A stretch of DNA of 64,000 nt from RGIG4079 sp045531405 (lineage in GTDB: Bacteria; Bacteroidota; Bacteroidia; Bacteroidales; Muribaculaceae). The notes beneath the pieces were generated by a model. It made no database searches. It was given only the letters and a program-made list of their open reading frames with translations, and was not told the origin of the DNA. The stretch is taken from positions 28,008-92,007 of the forward strand of contig JAZSDX010000044.1 in assembly GCA_045531405.1 (NCBI GenBank), read 5' to 3'. Positions 62,114 to 64,000 of this stretch are shown here, piece after piece. The position numbers and the translations under genes were made by a program. Each line of letters starts with the position of its first letter. The first letter of the stretch is position 1.

Positions 62114-63004
62114 TTATTTTGACGGTCTTACAGTCACATGAAAGCAACTTTGTTTCGCTTCATATTTCACATAACAACGTCCTTGAGATTGAAACTCTTG
62201 CAACACTTCCGACAACAAATCGGTCAAATTGCCAAATGTTCGAGGATTTTCAGCCGAATCTTTCACAAACTTTGAATAACTGATATCAAACGTTGTTGCA
62301 TATTGATGAGTCGAAACCTCAATTGCATTTTTATTTCTGCGCATCAAATCTTTTATCGTTTCGGGCGTACGCAACACACTTGTCACCTTAATGCGGTACT
62401 TGCTTTGTCCACGCTCCCACAACAATTCATTAAATCTCCCTCCAATCTCCTTTAGCAACTGTGAGGCTTCGGGAACAAGGAACGGATAGGAATGAGTCAA
62501 CTCATCAAGGAAATATTCTTCACATGAAGCAATCAATTCCACACCTCGCGACAAGTTCCATGCCGATGCCATATCGGTGATAGGCCTAATCCCCATTTTC
62601 TCTGCCGCAATCAGTTGCACATGATTACTATCATTAAACACTTCCGACCTACGACCCCTAAAATTAGTTTCGAGAGGTTGTGCCACCTCCGAGTCATCCA
62701 CTTCCAACGAAGTATTCCAACGTGCATCGGGACAGCGATTCAGTATCTCAATAGCTGCCTCCACATCAAGTGGACGCTCCTCATCAGCATCTTCTTCCTC
62801 GGCAACCTCCTCCTCGGCAACCTCCTCCTCGGCAACCACAACCGCATCTGCCCTTTTATCTTCCTCTTGAGCGATTGTATCTATTGATTCTTCGACTGCC
62901 TCCGACGGTTCACTGCAACCACCACTGCATCGTCCCAAAATAAACGACACAACAGCAACCACAAGAATAATTATCCTATATTTCTTTCTTTCGCGATTTC
63001 TCAT
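62114..63004 (-). CDS. DUF5715-like envelope protein
   Basis: A 296-residue protein. A membrane anchor or signal (RIIILVVAVVSFILGRCSGGCS) is followed by an acidic linker with the unit EEVAEEEVAEEE encoded by tandem repeats (residues ~45-80). The body contains LSRGVELIASCEEYFLDELTHSYPFLVPEASQLLKEIGGRFNELL and RIKVTSVLRTPETIKDLMRRNKNAIEVSTHQYATTFDISYSKF, which resembles the peptidoglycan carboxypeptidase-like DUF5715 family with conserved S/H/D positions. ATG 63004 is preferred because 63028 would overlap the upstream gene. Confidence 0.82.
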   Translation of the reverse strand: MRNRERKKYRIIILVVAVVSFILGRCSGGCSEPSEAVEESIDTIAQEEDKRADAVVVAEEEVAEEEVAEEEDADEERPLDVEAAIEILNRCPDARWNTSLEVDDSEVAQPLETNFRGRRSEVFNDSNHVQLIAAEKMGIRPITDMASAWNLSRGVELIASCEEYFLDELTHSYPFLVPEASQLLKEIGGRFNELLWERGQSKYRIKVTSVLRTPETIKDLMRRNKNAIEVSTHQYATTFDISYSKFVKDSAENPRTFGNLTDLLSEVLQEFQSQGRCYVKYEAKQSCFHVTVRPSK

Positions 63005-63005
63005 A

Positions 63006-63605
63006 TCAATACCCCACTGTTTGAACAAGTATTACTCGTTGCGAATCCTTGAGATTGAGTGCCTTTGCCAAGCCCTCGTTATCAAAAGAACCTCGAGTCA
63101 CCGTGCCAATTTCGTTTGACGCGCACCACAAATATATATTTTGCATCACAGCACCGGCATCGGTCCCCGCAAATATATCATGAGGCATCAATGCCTTATC
63201 ACTAACGATAGCAATGTTTAACGGTGCTTTCTTGGCATATTCTTGAGCCGCTGCATAGTCACGAATATCCTTATCGGTTACTTGCTCTAATTTATTTTCT
63301 TTTGCTACATACAACCATGCGCCCTCGGGAGTGATTACATATACTGTTACCTCCTGCTTGTTCAACGCTGTTGGGATTGTTAGTTTATCTTCGCGATTAA
63401 AGCCACAAGCTGCCCACAAAAGGTCGCTTAACTGCTGTGTGGTTAATCTCTTTTCTGTTGAAAATTCACGAGTCGATTGACGTTTTGAAAGAGCCTCCAT
63501 CAAAGGCATGCCCCCCGACTTTTGAGGTTGGGGCAACTCAATATCCGATGCCACACCACTTAGCGACATCACCGAGAGCATAGATGCTATAACGATACGT
63601 TTCAT
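63006..63605 (-). CDS. Exported nitroreductase family protein (SagB/ThcOx-like)
   Basis: A 199-residue protein with an N-terminal Sec signal (MKRIVIASMLSVMSLSGVASD), unusual for a flavin nitroreductase. The body has the family elements PLMEALSKRQSTREFSTEKRLTTQQLSDLLWAACGFNR, TPEGAWLYVAKENK, and DAGAVMQNIYLWCASNEIGTVTRGSFD with the FMN-binding region, plus QRVILVQTVGY. If exported, it needs to acquire FMN in the periplasm or be folded before export, but its signal is not Tat-type. It sits upstream of the DUF5715 gene. Confidence 0.85.
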   Translation of the reverse strand: MKRIVIASMLSVMSLSGVASDIELPQPQKSGGMPLMEALSKRQSTREFSTEKRLTTQQLSDLLWAACGFNREDKLTIPTALNKQEVTVYVITPEGAWLYVAKENKLEQVTDKDIRDYAAAQEYAKKAPLNIAIVSDKALMPHDIFAGTDAGAVMQNIYLWCASNEIGTVTRGSFDNEGLAKALNLKDSQRVILVQTVGY

Positions 63606-64000
63606 TTTTTTGCGATAATAATTGATTTAACTTGTAAAATTAAACCATTCTCATCTATTTCCCAAAAATAATCACGTTAAATAATAACAAATCACATAAA
63701 AAGTGCTCTTCTGTCAAAAAATCAAGAACAGAAGGACAGAATGGGCAGAAAGACATAAGTTTATTATTGCTATCCGGGAAACGTCTGTAGGGCATCAAAA
63801 GAGGGTTCAGTTGCTGAATTTATGCGGTTGAGAGTACTTGTTGTAAATTACAAGCCCCATATATATGATTAAATCATTGAAGTAGTGCGAAGCACATGAA
63901 AGCGAAGCGTCTATAATAACCGCGTGGTTGAGGTCAAAGACCGAAACCTCCGGTTATTACAATCTACACAAATGCGTCTGACAGACGCGAAACAATCATA
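63606..64000. other. Gene-free window end with several strong RNA-like hairpins
   Basis: No gene was recognised. Three nested stems lie at 63914-63959: outer TAATAACCG/CGGTTATTA, middle GGTT/AACC and inner GGTC/GACC. A perfect 7-bp palindrome GCGTCTG/CAGACGC lies at 63974-63988, and GTGC/GCAC at 63887-63897. The layout resembles a structured RNA or a mobile-element end. The window stops before it can be completed. Confidence 0.5.

Noticed and set aside
63840..64000. CRISPR array or tracrRNA
   Set aside because: No repeated direct unit with spacers is present in this stretch; only single hairpins. The window ends too early for a firm statement.
1..64000. tRNA, rRNA or tmRNA genes
   Set aside because: No cloverleaf with a TTC-containing T arm and no rRNA or tmRNA signature was recognised by eye on either strand; a dedicated scan could still find one.

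Overview
The window is a chromosomal stretch of a Bacteroidales bacterium, plausibly from the Muribaculaceae or a neighbouring gut family. The evidence is: type IX secretion (Por) C-terminal sorting domains; many small families that I know from Bacteroidetes (DUF4292, DUF4369, DUF4491, DUF6048, DUF6452, DUF5715); promoters of the Bacteroidetes type (-33 TTTG, -7 TAnnTTTG); weak or absent Shine-Dalgarno sequences; and low to moderate GC. No rRNA, tRNA or CRISPR array was found. Family names are from memory and no database was searched.

Layout. 1-1205: two glycosyltransferases, the first cut by the window edge. 1220-5363 (minus): a TlpA-like lipoprotein, argB, prfB with its programmed +1 frameshift, and an ArgE/DapE-type M20 peptidase. 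5607-9453: acyl-CoA synthetase, a small HTH protein, and an AAA/DUF4143 ATPase whose promoter lies in a 33-bp tandem repeat. 9600-11196: a damaged IS3-family element. 11476-16484: a RiPP (modified peptide) cluster joined to Tat export. 16629-23007: pnp, a secreted GH10-like protein, rpiB and small proteins. 23078-31743: a cell-envelope and metabolism block ending in a 1199-residue secreted protein. 31846-38730: SDR, dut, TPR, DUF4292, degenerate M23 and flippase genes. 38727-47160: dgt, greA, a HIT protein, small membrane proteins, two OmpH-like proteins, pepD, a muramidase-like lipoprotein and an orphan. 47264-51641: ABC-F, DUF4491, a FemAB/GNAT protein, Sua5 and a B3/B4-domain protein. 52119-55670: nifJ. 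55753-63605 (minus): acyltransferase, aroB, HAD phosphatase, AsmA-like, DUF5715 and exported nitroreductase. 63606-64000 has no gene but contains strong RNA-like hairpins.

The most interesting system is 11476-16484. Three precursor peptides have cores in which cysteine recurs every fourth residue (10, 9 and 11 Cys). Each begins with a twin-arginine signal, and the third also has a lipobox. They are followed by a radical SAM/SPASM enzyme, a SPASM-containing partner that lacks the radical SAM motif, a 93-residue accessory protein, and then TatA and TatC. A small beta-barrel-like secreted protein sits between the precursors. The gene order suggests that the peptides are modified in the cytoplasm and exported, already folded or cross-linked, by a Tat translocase encoded in the same unit. 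The maturase families correspond to the CXXX-repeat radical SAM systems predicted in silico. The co-encoded Tat pair and the lipoprotein variant are the parts I regard as little described.

Other notable points: the IS carries four subterminal copies of its end motif at 40-42 bp spacing; greA has a terminator-like hairpin in its leader; an 18-bp perfect inverted repeat follows pnp; the M23 and thioredoxin-fold proteins have lost their catalytic residues; and a possible sRNA lies at 51691-51767.
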